NCBI GenBank assembly: GCA_945876665.1 | Contig: CAMCPC010000089.1 | Coordinates: forward strand, 1 to 5,907 | Direction of reading: 5' to 3' | DNA: 5,907 nucleotides | DNA from: an uncultured Oscillospiraceae bacterium | GTDB taxonomy: Bacteria > Bacillota > Clostridia > UBA1381 | Shown: piece by piece, positions 4,937-5,907 of the stretch | Numbering within the stretch: position 1 is the stretch's first letter | Layout of the letters: every line of letters starts with the position of its first letter | Program-made: the position numbers and the translations under genes | The notes under the pieces: model-generated | Told to the model about the DNA's origin: nothing | The model's database searches: none | What the model saw: the letters and a program-made list of their open reading frames with translations, nothing else

Positions 4937-5907
4937 AACGTTACAGTCCCTTTAATATATTGCTTTTCTGTTTTGTTGAGCCCGATAAACCATACCGACA
5001 ACCAGTACAAAAGAGAGAATACCATACCGCCTGCGATGATAGATAGGATATTGCTTTGCACAAAACTCCGCAGAAGAATAATAGCTATTGCAGGAATAAT
5101 AAATGAGGGAAGCAATTTAAATATTTCTTTCCAGAAGTAAAGCATATCAAGCCCCACACGTTTGTGATAATAGATGTTCATTATAATAATGTTACCTATT
5201 ACAAGGCACAGACAAGTGCCCAACGCGCATCCAAGCTCACCGCAGAGTATGCAAAGCGGAATACTCAAAAGGATATTTCCAAACGCAATCAGTACATACA
5301 GAACGGAACGGAAGCGATGCATATCCTTTGCACGCTGAATTTCAATTCCGATTGACTGTATGGAGGTTACAAGCAGCGGTGAAATCAGAAGAAGAGCGGT
5401 ATAATAAGGAATGTCGCTGTCAATTCCCGACCACAGCCTTATAAACGGCTTGCCGACCGCAATGAATATCATAAATATGTACGCCATAACGGCAAGCTGT
5501 ATTCTGCCGAACCCTGCAAAGAATTTTGAAAGCAGGCTGTCACTTTTTTTCAATGCGGCAATTCTGTACGCGCGCGGTGAAAGCAGGGAAGAAAGCGCAT
5601 AGGAAAACGTCAGAAAGTAGCTGTTGAACTGTGAGCCGAGCGAATAGGCTGTCACGCTGTCCGTACCCTTGAAAATTCCTAAAAGTGTCTTGTCCGCGTT
5701 CCAGTTAATCTGGTCGCTCACAATATTCAGAAACACAAAAAACGAAAACACACAAAGCTGTTTAAAAAGGGACATGTCGAGGGCAAAGCAAAATTTCATG
5801 CCAAGCCGTTTTACGCAGAAAACAGCGCTTGCAATCAGCCGGATAAGCGTGATGCCCGTCATGCAGACAGCAACTGCGATTGTGCCTTTGCCGATAAGTA
5901 AAAGCGG
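4924..5907 (-). CDS. Polysaccharide/oligosaccharide flippase (Wzx/MATE-like), C-terminal part
   Basis: The last 327 residues of a multi-spanning membrane protein of the polysaccharide biosynthesis flippase group; the frame is open to the window edge, so an internal Met at 5862 is not the start. About 150-190 residues should be missing compared with typical 470-520. The visible hallmark is the segment Q-I-N-W-N-A-D-K-T-L-L-G-I-F-K-G followed by YSLGSQFNSYFLTFSYALSSLLSPR, characteristic of Firmicute O-antigen/teichoic-type flippases. Later come a hydrophobic helix series and a loop EIQRAKDMHRFRS. I count eight or nine hydrophobic segments. It would move undecaprenyl-linked glycans across the membrane. 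It converges on the HAD-GtrA gene, and its base composition (near 50% GC in places) is much higher than the GtrA half opposite. Substrate unknown. Confidence 0.88.
   Translation of the reverse strand, partial: PLLLIGKGTIAVAVCMTGITLIRLIASAVFCVKRLGMKFCFALDMSLFKQLCVFSFFVFLNIVSDQINWNADKTLLGIFKGTDSVTAYSLGSQFNSYFLTFSYALSSLLSPRAYRIAALKKSDSLLSKFFAGFGRIQLAVMAYIFMIFIAVGKPFIRLWSGIDSDIPYYTALLLISPLLVTSIQSIGIEIQRAKDMHRFRSVLYVLIAFGNILLSIPLCILCGELGCALGTCLCLVIGNIIIMNIYYHKRVGLDMLYFWKEIFKLLPSFIIPAIAIILLRSFVQSNILSIIAGGMVFSLLYWLSVWFIGLNKTEKQYIKGTVTLKRA

Noticed and set aside
4892..5602. Small plus-strand open frames opposite the flippase gene
   Set aside because: They lie antisense to a convincing membrane protein and lack ribosome sites and recognisable motifs.

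Overview
The window looks like chromosomal DNA from a low-to-moderate GC Firmicute, most likely an anaerobic gut Clostridium-type bacterium (Oscillospiraceae or a relative). The evidence is a split (two-subunit) transketolase, strong AGGAGG-type ribosome binding sites, sigma-A promoters with extended -10 elements, and a CdnL/CarD-type regulator directly upstream of ispD and ispF. The genus is an inference from gene content and style, not a database match.

Layout. Positions 1-331 hold the 3' end of the transketolase N-terminal subunit gene. It overlaps by one base with the complete C-terminal subunit gene (331-1260). A small lipoprotein gene of unknown function follows (1279-1815) and the group ends in a hairpin terminator (1824-1851). 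After a 200-base intergenic region with two tandem sigma-A promoters comes a second plus-strand unit: a carD/cdnL-type regulator (2016-2501), a hairpin, ispD (2557-3240), and ispF (3242-3692). ispD and ispF belong to the MEP isoprenoid pathway. The ispF copy is broken near its start: about 17 nt are missing, which shifts the frame and removes the segment carrying two of the three metal ligands.

Positions 3693-3919 are not ordinary coding sequence. They are packed with inverted repeats: a perfect 11-bp palindromic arm pair, a cloverleaf-like multi-hairpin fold, and a long nested inverted repeat. This looks like either a dispersed structured repeat/MITE-like insertion or a structured 5' leader. 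It lies directly upstream of a two-domain gene (3920-4888) that joins a HAD-IB phosphatase to a GtrA-type four-helix membrane domain. The best start is a TTG just outside the last repeat arm, with its putative Shine-Dalgarno sequence inside that arm.

On the minus strand, converging on this gene, is the 3' portion of a polysaccharide flippase (MATE/Wzx-like) gene (4924-5907) that runs off the window. The right half therefore concerns envelope glycan or lipid-linked sugar handling. The middle supplies isoprenoid precursors, from which undecaprenyl carriers are ultimately made. The functional link is suggestive, not demonstrated.

Most noteworthy observations: the ispF lesion, the structured repeat region abutting and possibly controlling the next gene, and the HAD-IB/GtrA fusion.
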